Origin: Alteromonas sp. CI.11.F.A3
Lineage (GTDB): Bacteria; Pseudomonadota; Gammaproteobacteria; Enterobacterales; Alteromonadaceae
Length of the DNA stretch: 64,000 bases
Assembly: GCF_032925565.1 (NCBI RefSeq)
Contig: NZ_CP136708.1
Span: 4,464,001 to 4,528,000, forward strand
Direction: 5' to 3'
The notes beneath the pieces are model-generated. The model was not told the origin of the DNA, searched no databases, and saw nothing but the letters and a program-made list of their open reading frames with translations. Shown here piece by piece: positions 32,880-41,828 of this stretch (the stretch's first letter is position 1; each line of letters opens with the position of its first letter). The translations under genes and the position numbers were made by a program.

Positions 32880-34035
32880 TTACTACTTCCCGAAGCCTAG
32901 CTATGCGCTCTTGCACATAATGGTGTACGTCTGGTGATAGGGCCTGCTGCGTATCAATCTGTATTACTTTGGAGAAAGCGCTTAACGCCAACGCAGAATG
33001 TTGCAGACTGTCAGCACTTATCGCAGCACCTAACCACCACTTGGGCTCTAAAGGTCGCCGCTTAGTTAACGCTAAATAATCATTAAGTGACTTGTCGAAC
33101 ACGCCATGTTGCTGCAGTAGATTCGCTCTAAAACTAAGTAACTCAATAGATAAGGGGTTACTGGATGAAGAAATAGCCTCACTCGCGTTTTTTATCGCTA
33201 CTTCGGTTAGCCCTTGCTTCACATACAACCGCGACAACATAAGGCGAACGCTGTGATCATTGGGTGTATTCACAAGCATTCGTTGTAACAATGCCTGCGC
33301 TTGTTCTACTTGGCCGCTGGCAAAGAGTAAGGACGCTAGCTTCTTCTTAGCACCACTATCACTTGGGTGGCTTTGCACTTTCTGCTGCATCAGCCCAATG
33401 GCTGTGTTGTAGTCGTTATTATCAAGGGCTAAACGAACTTGCTCGTCTATCGCAGGGGCGCTTTTAGTGTTATCGACCTGTTTTGAAAAGCGTGGCACGG
33501 GTGCCGACTCGACTGTTTTTAAGCTCTCTACCGACTTCGATGCAGTCTGCGCTTCAGCAATGCCAGTGGAGTGAGTATCTGGGCTAGTTATAGGGTTAAG
33601 GTTTGCACTAGGGGTTACATTAGCAGCAACCGGGCTCGGGCTTTTCTGAGGTTCCCCCTCTTTATCCTCTTTACCTTGCTTACCCTCTATGTTTTTCGCC
33701 GTATCTGAAGAAGTGTCCGGTGCAACTTGGGCAGACGTCTGTACCGTTTTTGATAAAATCTGCTGCGCATCCGTATCGTCGTTTTGTGAAATGCTTGGTT
33801 GAGCACTTGCATTAGACGGCGTAGACAAGGAGACGGGCGACACCGATGATGAAACCGATGGCGCGGGGTTAAGCAGCACCCACGTAACTAACGCGATGGT
33901 CACGATAACCAATAACACAACAACGACAGTAAGCGCACTTACTGACTTTTTCTGTGGAGCTTCATAGCGGGCTTGCGATTGTTCAACGCCCTCGCGAGCT
34001 TCAAGATCCTTCAGCATTTTATTCACAACACTCAT
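32872..34035 (-). CDS. mshN: MSHA biogenesis TPR protein MshN
   Basis: A 387-residue protein with a short cytoplasmic N terminus (MSVVNKMLKDLEARE), one TM segment (about 33-56), a long Ser/Pro/Ala-rich linker (about 60-200) and C-terminal TPR repeats. The start at 34035 is set by the ATGA overlap with the mshM stop; the longer frame to 34131 runs back inside mshM. The opening motif NKMLKDLEAR is shared with GspB/MshN-like proteins. Confidence 0.87.
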   Translation of the reverse strand: MSVVNKMLKDLEAREGVEQSQARYEAPQKKSVSALTVVVVLLVIVTIALVTWVLLNPAPSVSSSVSPVSLSTPSNASAQPSISQNDDTDAQQILSKTVQTSAQVAPDTSSDTAKNIEGKQGKEDKEGEPQKSPSPVAANVTPSANLNPITSPDTHSTGIAEAQTASKSVESLKTVESAPVPRFSKQVDNTKSAPAIDEQVRLALDNNDYNTAIGLMQQKVQSHPSDSGAKKKLASLLFASGQVEQAQALLQRMLVNTPNDHSVRLMLSRLYVKQGLTEVAIKNASEAISSSSNPLSIELLSFRANLLQQHGVFDKSLNDYLALTKRRPLEPKWWLGAAISADSLQHSALALSAFSKVIQIDTQQALSPDVHHYVQERIARLREVVNE

Positions 34036-34946
34036 GCCATACCCCCAAACTCGAGCATACTGGCAAGGGTAACCGAAACCACTGCACCAGCTGCTACCAA
34101 AGAAGGCCACAATGCAAGAGAAGCGTACCAAGGCAATGTAGTGGCTTCGGTATCAGCAATCGCCAATTTAATGTGTGATACATCCACTTTGTACTTACCT
34201 TCGCCGTACGCCAGCATCATGGCCTTATGACACAATACGTTGACCAGTCTTGGCGTGCCCTTCGTGGCCATAAACATGAGTCGGCAACACGCTAAGTCGA
34301 ACACCTCTTCTCCTGGATGCCCTGCTACTACTAAGCGATGTTTTACGTAATGGTATATTTGGTCGGTATCCATGTGCGATAGCGAGTAACTGAATGTAAT
34401 GCGCTGCTTTAGCTGTCGCAGTTCTGGCATTGAAAGCTTTTGATTGAGCTCTGGCTGCCCAAACAACACCACCTGCAATAGTTTGCGGCTTTCTGTCTCT
34501 AAATTAGTCATTAAACGCAGCGCTTCAATACTTTCAACCGGTAACGCTTGCGCTTCATCAATGACCAAAACAGCACTTCGCTGCTGGGCATTAATATCGA
34601 TAAGTCGCTCTTGAATACATTGGGTGAAACGCTGCTGATCGCAGGTTTGACCAATATCTACTCCTAGCTCGCTTGCCACTGCACGGCGCAACTCGTCTGG
34701 GCTTAAAAGAGGGTTAGGAATATAGGCTGATTGAAAATGCGCGGGTAACTCATTAAGAAACTTTCGACAAATAAGGGTTTTGCCTGTACCGACTTCACCA
34801 GTAACCTTAATAAAACCCTCACCAGATTTAAGCGCAGTGAGTAACACCTCACTGGCTTCAATATGACTGGGTAGGCCATAAAAAAAACTGGTGTTTGGCG
34901 TTAAAGTAAACGGAAGCTCTCTAATGCCAAAATGATACAAGTACAT
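34032..34946 (-). CDS. mshM: MSHA biogenesis AAA ATPase MshM
   Basis: An ExeA-like AAA ATPase of 304 residues with Walker A GEVGTGKT (50-57), Walker B VLVIDEAQALP and a C-terminal TM segment (WPSLVAAGAVVSVTLASML). The start MYLYHFGIRELPF at 34946, two bases after the mshL stop, is preferred over the longer frame because it gives the conserved ExeA N terminus. By analogy with ExeA it may help secretin assembly through the peptidoglycan. Confidence 0.9.
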   Translation of the reverse strand: MYLYHFGIRELPFTLTPNTSFFYGLPSHIEASEVLLTALKSGEGFIKVTGEVGTGKTLICRKFLNELPAHFQSAYIPNPLLSPDELRRAVASELGVDIGQTCDQQRFTQCIQERLIDINAQQRSAVLVIDEAQALPVESIEALRLMTNLETESRKLLQVVLFGQPELNQKLSMPELRQLKQRITFSYSLSHMDTDQIYHYVKHRLVVAGHPGEEVFDLACCRLMFMATKGTPRLVNVLCHKAMMLAYGEGKYKVDVSHIKLAIADTEATTLPWYASLALWPSLVAAGAVVSVTLASMLEFGGMA

Positions 34947-34948
34947 AC

Positions 34949-36622
34949 TTAATCCACATACAACCAATCCACCATATTTTGGCGACTGGTTTCTAGTTCC
35001 TGTTCGAACGTGTCGTGTCCTACAACAGTGGGTTTGAGTAAAATGATAAGTTCTTTTTTCGTTTCGCTAACTTGACGATTCTTAAATAATTCACCAAACA
35101 AGGGAATGTCACCTAGTAATGGCGTTTTTGATACCACATCGGTTTGACTGGTTTGCATTAACCCACCTATCACCACAATTTCGCCAGAACCAGCTCGAAT
35201 TATGGTGTCTGACTCTCGAATGGTGCTTTGTGCCAACGGCAATACAATTTGCTCATCATCCATGGTCACTACTTTTTGCTGCTCAGCAGTTTCAATAACC
35301 GATGGGTGAACATGTAAAAGAACCGTGCCTTTGTCATCAATTTGCGGTGTTACATCTAGCGCAATGCCCGAGAAAAAGGGCGTAAGCTCAATATCCGGTG
35401 AAATAGACGTAGTCGTACTGGTTACCGTACTGTCGCTTGACACATCAGTAACAAAATATTCATCGTCGCCCACTTTAATAACCGCTTTTTGGTTATTAAT
35501 CGCCGTAACACGTGGGCTTGAGAGCACCTGTACATTCCCTTGCGTAGACAGTAACGACAATACCCCAGAGAAGTCTTTGTTCAAAAATGCGAGGCTTGTT
35601 ACACCACCTAGGGTAGCGCTGATATCATTACCTAAAGTGCCTGCCGTAGTTGAAAGTGAGAAATCAGTATTTCCTGTATTGGCCAGTATCTCATTCCAAT
35701 TAATACCCTGCTGATAACCGTCATTCAGTTCAACTTCTAAAATACGGGCTTCCAAAATAACTTGTTTCGTTAAGTTAGCCTCTGAGGTTTTCAAAAAGCG
35801 GCGTATGTCAGACAATTCATCAGGCATGGCCCGCACCGTAACTAAACTAGCTTGCGGAGTCACAAATACAGCACGGCCGTTTTCCTTACCTACCATAGCT
35901 TCAAGACTCACTTTCAAGTCGGCCCAAAAGTCTGTTTCAGTGCGAGTGTTTATCGTTGTGCCGTTAGTATTACTGTTGTTCTGACTTCCATAGCTATCGG
36001 AACTACTGAAGTTGCCACTGTACGAGCCCGAAGAAGAACCATTGTTGTTATTTTGATTATTATTTTGTGTTACACCACCGGAGGTAATACTGGTTTGAGT
36101 TGCCCCGTTTCGCTGCATGTAGAGGTAATTAACGGCAAAGGTTTCAGTACGCATACCAGCAGCGCGCACTTTAAAAACCGTTCCTGAGCGCGCAATGTCA
36201 TAGCCATATAAGTCACTGAGTAATGACATAACTTCATCTATTGTAACTTGCTTGAGTTGCAGCGATACCGCCCCAGATACTTGCGGATGAATAGCAACAC
36301 TGTAAGGCGTACCTTCAACCAAGCCTGCGAAAAACGCACTTATAGGCACGCTTTGCGCGTTAACATCGAAACGTTGTGGCCCGAACAAGCTGTTAGTTGA
36401 AGACACACTTTCGGGTGCTGCCAATGCAGCTGATACCGCAGAGGGGATGGGCACTGGGGTATTTACTTGTGAAGATTTACGCGCTTTTTCTGCATCAATT
36501 TGTGCTTGTAAGTCTTGTTCAACTTTTGACACAAGCTGCTGCTGAGGCTCGGATGTACTCTGACAACCGGCCATCGCTAAAGATATGCTTAGTACTCCAA
36601 ACAGACGGGGTAACTTGCCCAT
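34949..36622 (-). CDS. mshL: MSHA outer-membrane secretin MshL
   Basis: A 557-residue secretin lipoprotein forming the outer-membrane pore for the pilus. The signal peptide ends in the lipobox AMAGCQS. An STN/N-domain (about 95-150), a Ser/Asn/Gly-rich linker (about 180-225) and the secretin domain with VPLLGDIPLFGELFKNR follow. The start at 36622 has AGAGGA 8 bases upstream and sits two bases after the mshK stop. The frame's earlier ATG at 36643 lies within mshK. Confidence 0.92.
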   Translation of the reverse strand: MGKLPRLFGVLSISLAMAGCQSTSEPQQQLVSKVEQDLQAQIDAEKARKSSQVNTPVPIPSAVSAALAAPESVSSTNSLFGPQRFDVNAQSVPISAFFAGLVEGTPYSVAIHPQVSGAVSLQLKQVTIDEVMSLLSDLYGYDIARSGTVFKVRAAGMRTETFAVNYLYMQRNGATQTSITSGGVTQNNNQNNNNGSSSGSYSGNFSSSDSYGSQNNSNTNGTTINTRTETDFWADLKVSLEAMVGKENGRAVFVTPQASLVTVRAMPDELSDIRRFLKTSEANLTKQVILEARILEVELNDGYQQGINWNEILANTGNTDFSLSTTAGTLGNDISATLGGVTSLAFLNKDFSGVLSLLSTQGNVQVLSSPRVTAINNQKAVIKVGDDEYFVTDVSSDSTVTSTTTSISPDIELTPFFSGIALDVTPQIDDKGTVLLHVHPSVIETAEQQKVVTMDDEQIVLPLAQSTIRESDTIIRAGSGEIVVIGGLMQTSQTDVVSKTPLLGDIPLFGELFKNRQVSETKKELIILLKPTVVGHDTFEQELETSRQNMVDWLYVD

Positions 36623-36623
36623 T

Positions 36624-36965
36624 TTACAGATCCTCTGATACATTTTTTTTAATTGTTGTTATTGGCGCTAGAGACAATACTGTTCGTACGGGCTTGGCAT
36701 AACGGGTTTTCAAAATTACCACGGTATTCTTAGTTATGCTTTCTACTTTACCCTCGGCGATATCATCCCCTTCCCTGACCACTTTATTATTAATAATGGC
36801 ATGCTTACTTTGCGCAGAATACATAATGGCACTTAAGGAAAACTCCCCTTGCTGCGCAGCACCAATGCCCGTCATTTTGGTATTACCAGGACGAGTTGGG
36901 TCTTGCTGTGCAAACAATAAAAAGGAGCTAAAAGTGAGCACTGTCGTTAGTATTAGTTTAAACAC
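36624..36965 (-). CDS. mshK: MSHA biogenesis protein MshK
   Basis: A 113-residue secreted or periplasmic protein. It has a signal peptide (residues 1-19, ending LLFAQ) followed by DPTRPG and a small beta-rich domain with VVREGD. This resembles PilP/GspC-like homology regions that contact the secretin. Its position between mshJ and mshL and its size fit MshK. It overlaps mshJ by 8 bases. Confidence 0.83.
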   Translation of the reverse strand: MFKLILTTVLTFSSFLLFAQQDPTRPGNTKMTGIGAAQQGEFSLSAIMYSAQSKHAIINNKVVREGDDIAEGKVESITKNTVVILKTRYAKPVRTVLSLAPITTIKKNVSEDL

Positions 36966-37602
36966 GGATAAATGTCCTTTGCGTGCTAACGGTATAAAAC
37001 TCTATTGTCACTTTTCCGTTAGGGTAATCGCTGACTTGGTAATCCATCGCTTCCCAATAAAGCTTTATATTTTCTTTTTGAGCACGTTGAAGAAAGTCTC
37101 TGATATCAAAATAGCTACCGCTGAACGTTAGGGTTAGGCCATGTCGATAAAGCGTAAGCTCTGATAAGTCTTCACGTCCTGCAAATATGTTAACAGGCGC
37201 AATAGTTGCCATAGATTCCAAGCGCACTTGTTGTGCATCATCAAACATACGACTAACCAAAGCTGGCATTTCATCAGGGGTGACTAGGGTTTTAAGTTCA
37301 TCTCTAAATAGTCTTTCCAATATCGCATCTTTTTCTTCTAATTCTGCAATGCTTGATATCAAGGCCTTGTCGGGATCCTCTTCTAGCGCTTCGAGATAAA
37401 TTTGTAATTGTTGGTTTAACGACGAGGTTTGCGTGGCTTCAGATGCTAGCCTTCTTTCCATCGATTGCGACTTTTTCCAAAGGGGCTCAATGAAAAACGT
37501 GAAACCAATAAGTACTATCACCACTAAGCCCGCGACGAAGAGCATAATGAGTTCTCGAGGGCTCATGGCGGCCAGTTTACTGTTCAAGCTATCTTTGCTC
37601 AT
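36958..37602 (-). CDS. mshJ: MSHA biogenesis protein MshJ (PilO-like)
   Basis: A 214-residue inner-membrane protein with a single TM segment (about 15-37), a coiled coil (about 45-90) and a small ferredoxin-like C-terminal domain, the PilO/GspM plan. Its neighbours are the PilN-like gene upstream and mshK downstream, so it is the alignment-complex component of this pilus. The ATG overlaps the preceding gene by 4 bases. Confidence 0.85.
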   Translation of the reverse strand: MSKDSLNSKLAAMSPRELIMLFVAGLVVIVLIGFTFFIEPLWKKSQSMERRLASEATQTSSLNQQLQIYLEALEEDPDKALISSIAELEEKDAILERLFRDELKTLVTPDEMPALVSRMFDDAQQVRLESMATIAPVNIFAGREDLSELTLYRHGLTLTFSGSYFDIRDFLQRAQKENIKLYWEAMDYQVSDYPNGKVTIEFYTVSTQRTFIRV

Positions 37603-38228
37603 TCTGGTGCCACCTCACCGTCTTCATCAGCTGGCTCACTGAGTAACTCAAACGACAACACGCCATTTGAATTGCCATCTTTGTTGATATCACGGCTTAA
37701 TTTAATGACTTCAAATTCTTTTTCTTCAAAGTAGCTAGCGTTTCCTAGTCGTTTTAACCACGCTGGCAGTGCACCTGGGTCGTTTACCTTGCCATATAAT
37801 GACAATCGCTCACTGTGCACCACAAATCGCGTTAGCCATAGAGAACCGTCTGCAACATCGGCAAAACCATTTAGTGCTTGGTAAAATGGCGCCTGCTCTC
37901 GGGTTTCTTGCCCACTCAATTCTTCGATAAGTAATGTTTTTTGGCTGACCGAAAGGTTTAACGTTTCGAGTTCTTCAGATAAAACTTGTGATGGCTTTCG
38001 TTCAGCTAATTGAGATTTCGCCATGGCTAAGTCTTCATCAAGCTGGATAGTTCGCTCTTGCGCTTGGTTTAACACTGCACTTTGTTTTTGAACCGTCGCG
38101 CTCAACCTCATGGTAACTAGCACGACTACCAATAATGTCAGTAACCACACTACGAGCATTGTGCCTACGTTCAACCAGCGAAACTCCGGTTTAAACTCTG
38201 GCCAATAGAGGTTAATCCGCTGTCTCAT
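37599..38228 (-). CDS. MSHA biogenesis PilN-like protein
   Basis: A 209-residue protein with the PilN plan: a short cytoplasmic N terminus (MRQRINLYWPEFKPEF), one TM segment (about 22-44), a coiled coil and a periplasmic domain. The start at 38228 is fixed by an ATGA overlap with mshI and a GGAGAG upstream. The longer frame to 38288 lies inside mshI. It is often annotated as a second MshI; it pairs with the PilO-like MshJ. Confidence 0.83.
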   Translation of the reverse strand: MRQRINLYWPEFKPEFRWLNVGTMLVVWLLTLLVVVLVTMRLSATVQKQSAVLNQAQERTIQLDEDLAMAKSQLAERKPSQVLSEELETLNLSVSQKTLLIEELSGQETREQAPFYQALNGFADVADGSLWLTRFVVHSERLSLYGKVNDPGALPAWLKRLGNASYFEEKEFEVIKLSRDINKDGNSNGVLSFELLSEPADEDGEVAPE

Positions 38229-39208
38229 TTCAGCTCTCCTGCAGTACTCAAAGTAGGAGGTGCTATAGGTTGTGGAACCAATGCACAAAACGCAGCACTT
38301 AAGCTCACCAAGTTCAGTCGATAAACATCAATGTCTTCGTTGACTTGAATAGGCGAAATTAACTGGTCGATTTGTGCCGGAATTAACTGGCTAAGCTGCA
38401 TCTTAAGCGTAGTAGAATGCGGGGAGTCTAACCGAAATAAAACCGACCGGATGGGCGGTTGGCGCAACTGACTTTCAAAGTGGTCCATAGAACGTTGAAT
38501 TTGCACACCCAAATTATCAAGCAGTCCCATTTCCAATTCTTCTTGGGAAAACGAGCCAATATTTTCAAAACCTTTTAACCGCCGAGAAGAATAAAGGTTT
38601 CCATCTTTAACCACATTCAAAACCACTTCTTCACCGGCTTCTTGTGTTAACAGTACGGTGGCGCTTTCCATTGACGGCATGAGCTCGCATAGCGCTAATT
38701 CAGCAGTCGTGATTTCTTTTAAAGTGACATCGGCAGAATGGATATGGCTGACAACATCAGCAATGACAGAGCGAGGTAACGCGAACACGTTTACCTTGTT
38801 AGTGCCTGCAAGAGGCACGGGCAAATCGACATAATCAAATACATAGGCTTTGTCGCTACCCAATATTTCGGCAACAGACCATTGCAGTGCACCGTGAACT
38901 TCATCGTTCTCAACATTTGGGCGGTCTAGTTGTAACGCGTTGTACCAACTGTGAGACATACACACGCAAGTTGAGATACCAAGAAGGTTTTTTTCCTTTA
39001 GCCAAGTTTGAAGCTTTTCACCCCATTTTTCTGGCGTTACCGTTTCTTCGTCAACTAAAACTATTGAATCTTGCTCACGCTTTACTATGCAGAAGGATAC
39101 AGACTCAGCGTCTACAGAAACGCCGAGCACATGGTGCTTGGGAACACGTCTAAATTTCTGCTTTAAGTATTGGCGCCATCCAATGTGCATTGTAAGATCT
39201 TTGACCAT
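38225..39208 (-). CDS. mshI: MSHA biogenesis PilM-like protein MshI
   Basis: A 327-residue cytoplasmic protein of the PilM/actin-fold type, first gene of the locus. The early segment VLGVSVDAESVSFCIVK and the paired beta/alpha domains fit PilM-like MshI. ATG at 39208 is used; ATG at 39190 is also possible and neither has a strong ribosome-binding site. No mshH (csrD) precedes it; the 74 bases upstream should contain the operon promoter. Confidence 0.83.
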   Translation of the reverse strand: MVKDLTMHIGWRQYLKQKFRRVPKHHVLGVSVDAESVSFCIVKREQDSIVLVDEETVTPEKWGEKLQTWLKEKNLLGISTCVCMSHSWYNALQLDRPNVENDEVHGALQWSVAEILGSDKAYVFDYVDLPVPLAGTNKVNVFALPRSVIADVVSHIHSADVTLKEITTAELALCELMPSMESATVLLTQEAGEEVVLNVVKDGNLYSSRRLKGFENIGSFSQEELEMGLLDNLGVQIQRSMDHFESQLRQPPIRSVLFRLDSPHSTTLKMQLSQLIPAQIDQLISPIQVNEDIDVYRLNLVSLSAAFCALVPQPIAPPTLSTAGELK

Positions 39209-39282
39209 GAATAATTGTGTTATTACAACAAAGTAATAACAATAGCACCAGTAGACGAAAGTTGTTTATTTTTAAGAATATT

Positions 39283-39831
39283 TCAATTTTTTATTAAGCG
39301 CGTCACACCCCAATAACCGTTATTTTTCTCCGTTATTTCCCAGCCTCTTTTAGCCAGAAAAACGCGAATATAACGATTACTCATACCGTGCCCAAACACA
39401 ACGATTTGAGTGTGCTGTTCGGCTTTCTTTTCGAGTGCATGGGCAGCTTTACCCACGCGATTTTTAGCCTCAATAAAAGACTCAAACCGCCCCGTTTTCC
39501 CGCAAATCCACATTAGCCTGTTTAATAAAACCCAATGCCACGCTTTTAATCTTAGCGGTAGCCTGTAGTAGGGAATATCCATTTCTTTTAATTCGGGAAT
39601 AACTTCAACTGCGGGCTCGCCCATATAATAGCTCGCTGAAAGCTGTGCTCTTTTTAGCGGGCTAGCGATGATGTGGTGTGTGGCAAAACGGCGCTTTTCA
39701 TTTGGGTAATGGGCGCTGTCTAAAGGTGACTGATTGTATTGGCGAACCCAATTGGTAAATTCACCCGCACTTAATTTATTGTTGTGAGCAGACTGTGGCT
39801 TCCCGTGCCGGATCAGAATTATTTCCTTCAT
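39283..39831 (-). CDS. histidine phosphatase superfamily protein
   Basis: A 182-residue protein of the phosphoglycerate mutase-like (branch 1) phosphatase family. The catalytic RHG motif is seen in LIRHGKPQ at residues 7-10, with SPLKRAQLSA and VVFGHGMSNR as second conserved histidine segments. The start at 39831 has GGAGGG upstream; the longer frame is unlikely. The substrate is unknown. It lies between glpD and mshI but appears transcribed separately, given the glpD terminator. Confidence 0.84.
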   Translation of the reverse strand: MKEIILIRHGKPQSAHNNKLSAGEFTNWVRQYNQSPLDSAHYPNEKRRFATHHIIASPLKRAQLSASYYMGEPAVEVIPELKEMDIPYYRLPLRLKAWHWVLLNRLMWICGKTGRFESFIEAKNRVGKAAHALEKKAEQHTQIVVFGHGMSNRYIRVFLAKRGWEITEKNNGYWGVTRLIKN

Positions 39832-39906
39832 CCTACCCTCCTTTTTTATCAATAGCGTCAAAACTAGATAGCTAAATATATTGCCATTTTTAAGTATATT
39901 GAACAT

Positions 39907-39949
39907 AAAAAAGCCCGCACTTTGTGAAATAAAAATACGGGCTTTTTTT
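39907..39949 (-). terminator. glpD terminator
   Basis: AAAAAAGCCCG pairs with CGGGCTTTTTT across a 20-base loop. On the minus strand a T-run follows the stem. It lies 19 bases past the glpD stop. Confidence 0.82.
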
Positions 39950-39967
39950 AGATTTTATAATGAATAT

Positions 39968-41494
39968 CTACGCAGATTGCTGCATATCAACACTTTTTGA
40001 AACACGGCTCGTGATATAACTTTCTAGGCTGGCTTGCTCGCTTTGATTTAAACGTAAACCATGTTTAGTACGGCGCCACATTATGTCTTCAAGGGACATT
40101 GCCCATTCATGCTCTATAAGGTAATCAACTTCGGCCTGGTACATATCGGCCCCAAAATTCTCCCCCATACTATCAAGACTACTTTTGCCTTTAAGGAACT
40201 TAATACATAACAAGCCGTATTGGCGCGCATAGCGAACACCTATCGATTCGGGTAACCATGGATAATCTTTTTGCAGTTGGTTAATAAAATCAGCCTTATT
40301 TGTGAACGCACCACCTGGAAGTGGTACATCTTTGGTCCAGGCTTTGCCTGCTTTTGGAAACAAACTAGTTAGCTTATCTACGGCATGCTCGGCCAGTTTT
40401 CTATAGGTGGTAATTTTTCCACCGAAAATATTAAGTAATATTGGTGAAGACTCAGTTCCGCTTAGCTCCACTTTGTAATCGCGAGTTAGTTCTTGAGCAG
40501 ACGCATTTTTTTCTTCAAGCAATGGGCGCACGCCACTGTAGCTATGAACAATATCGCTTTCGTCAATTTTCGTTTTGAAGTACGTATTAACCACTTCAAC
40601 CAGATATTCAGTTTCAGCTTCAGAAATAGCGGCTTGCGATGGCTCTCCAACATAGTTCTCATCGGTAGTGCCAACAAGTGAAAAGTCATCTTCGTAAGGA
40701 ATAACAAAAACAATACGGCCATCTTTATTTTGAAGAATATAAGCTTCTTCTGTGTCGTAAAGTTTAGGCACGATAAAATGACTGCCCTTCACCATACGCA
40801 TTGCGTTAGGGTTTTTGGTGTCGGCAAGTCTATCTAGGAATGAAACAGCCCATGGCCCAGCTGCATTAACCACAGCCTTAGCATTAATTGTAAACGTTTT
40901 CCCTAATGAGTCTTTTAAAGTGACTTTCCATAACTTATCTTGTTTTTCAGCACTAATACATTCAGTACGTGTATAGATGCTAGCACCCTGGTCTTGCGCC
41001 GCTAGTGCATTTAATACCACTAAACGAGCATCATCTACCCAACCATCTGAGTATTCAAAACAGGTTGTAATATCATTAACCAATGGGCCTGTGGGTGACG
41101 TCGACATTTTCTTTGAGCGCGGCAATACATTGCGTTTGGCTAGTGAATCGTACAAGAACAATCCAATACGAATCATCCATGCAGGACGAAGATGCTTTTG
41201 ATGAGGTAAACGAAAACGTAAAGGCCACATAATATGTGGGGCTTTTTCTAATAGTACTTCACGCTCGGCAAGTGCTTCTTTTACAAGGCGGAACTCATAA
41301 TGCTCTAAATAACGTAAACCACCATGAATTAACTTGCTGCTAGACGAAGACGTAGCACCTGCAAGATCGCCTTTTTCACATAGTGCTACCGAAAGTCCGC
41401 GACCGGCCGCATCTAATGCTACTCCGGCACCATTTACACCGCCGCCAACCACTAATACGTCAACGGTTTGTGTACTATTTGTATTCTGATTCAT
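39968..41494 (-). CDS. glpD: aerobic glycerol-3-phosphate dehydrogenase
   Basis: GlpD is the FAD-dependent, membrane-associated enzyme that oxidises glycerol-3-phosphate to dihydroxyacetone phosphate and feeds electrons to quinone. The 508-residue protein has the Rossmann motif VVGGGVNGAG, the family segment TSSSSSKLIHGGLRYLE, and the C-terminal domain with IEHEWAMSLEDIMWRRTKHGL. The start at 41494 has GGGGCGAG upstream; the longer frame to 41554 begins in the promoter region. Two GlpR half-sites lie 70-90 bases upstream. Confidence 0.95.
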   Translation of the reverse strand: MNQNTNSTQTVDVLVVGGGVNGAGVALDAAGRGLSVALCEKGDLAGATSSSSSKLIHGGLRYLEHYEFRLVKEALAEREVLLEKAPHIMWPLRFRLPHQKHLRPAWMIRIGLFLYDSLAKRNVLPRSKKMSTSPTGPLVNDITTCFEYSDGWVDDARLVVLNALAAQDQGASIYTRTECISAEKQDKLWKVTLKDSLGKTFTINAKAVVNAAGPWAVSFLDRLADTKNPNAMRMVKGSHFIVPKLYDTEEAYILQNKDGRIVFVIPYEDDFSLVGTTDENYVGEPSQAAISEAETEYLVEVVNTYFKTKIDESDIVHSYSGVRPLLEEKNASAQELTRDYKVELSGTESSPILLNIFGGKITTYRKLAEHAVDKLTSLFPKAGKAWTKDVPLPGGAFTNKADFINQLQKDYPWLPESIGVRYARQYGLLCIKFLKGKSSLDSMGENFGADMYQAEVDYLIEHEWAMSLEDIMWRRTKHGLRLNQSEQASLESYITSRVSKSVDMQQSA

Positions 41495-41564
41495 GTTCTC
41501 GCCCCTTTCGGCTTCACTAGCATGCTGGCTATTTGACAACCAAAAAGAAAACATGTCAACACAA

Positions 41565-41584
41565 AACGAACATTAACGAACATT
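41565..41584 (-). promoter_or_regulatory. tandem GlpR half-sites upstream of glpD
   Basis: AACGAACATT occurs twice in direct, gap-free tandem. CGAACAT is the half-site of the GlpR consensus WATGTTCGWTWWCGAACATW. The sites sit about 70-90 bases upstream of the glpD ATG and would face the same side of the helix. Repression of glpD by GlpR is inferred. Confidence 0.7.
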
Positions 41585-41670
41585 TTTGCGCAATTTCAAC
41601 CTACGCGACTGAAGCGCCGGTTAAACATAGACTTACAGTTTATAAGAAACTCTTATGGAGGTTAGGTATT

Positions 41671-41727
41671 CCCACGTGCTTTATGTATAGCCATTAGCTT
41701 ACTTAACCATAGCAGCTAATACGTGGG
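41671..41727. repeat. nested inverted repeat in the glpD-glpR gap
   Basis: Outer arms CCCACGT (41671-41677) and ACGTGGG (41721-41727), inner arms ATTAGCT (41693-41699) and AGCTAAT (41714-41720). The left side has a 15-base bulge. A small ATAAGA/TCTTAT hairpin lies just before at 41642-41656. Possible structured transcript or regulatory site; function unknown. Confidence 0.5.
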
Positions 41728-41828
41728 TAACAAGGCTGGTGGGTCATTACAGCAATGCTAACTACAAAGCGGTTTTTGGAGGTAGCGACGACACGGTTAA
41801 GTTGTTACAAAGGTAATAGATTGGCCGC

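Larger units (their letters stand above)
41495..41828. other. glpD-glpR intergenic region
   Basis: A 334-base gap with no convincing gene. The right edge is the glpR stop and the left edge the glpD promoter with GlpR half-sites (41565-41584). The middle holds nested inverted repeats (41642-41656 and 41671-41727), described separately. Confidence 0.65.

Noticed and set aside
35940..36070. Ser/Asn/Gly-rich repetitive stretch in mshL as a possible mobile or contingency repeat
   Set aside because: The codons vary and no tandem DNA unit is visible. It fits the normal flexible linker between secretin N-domain and core.
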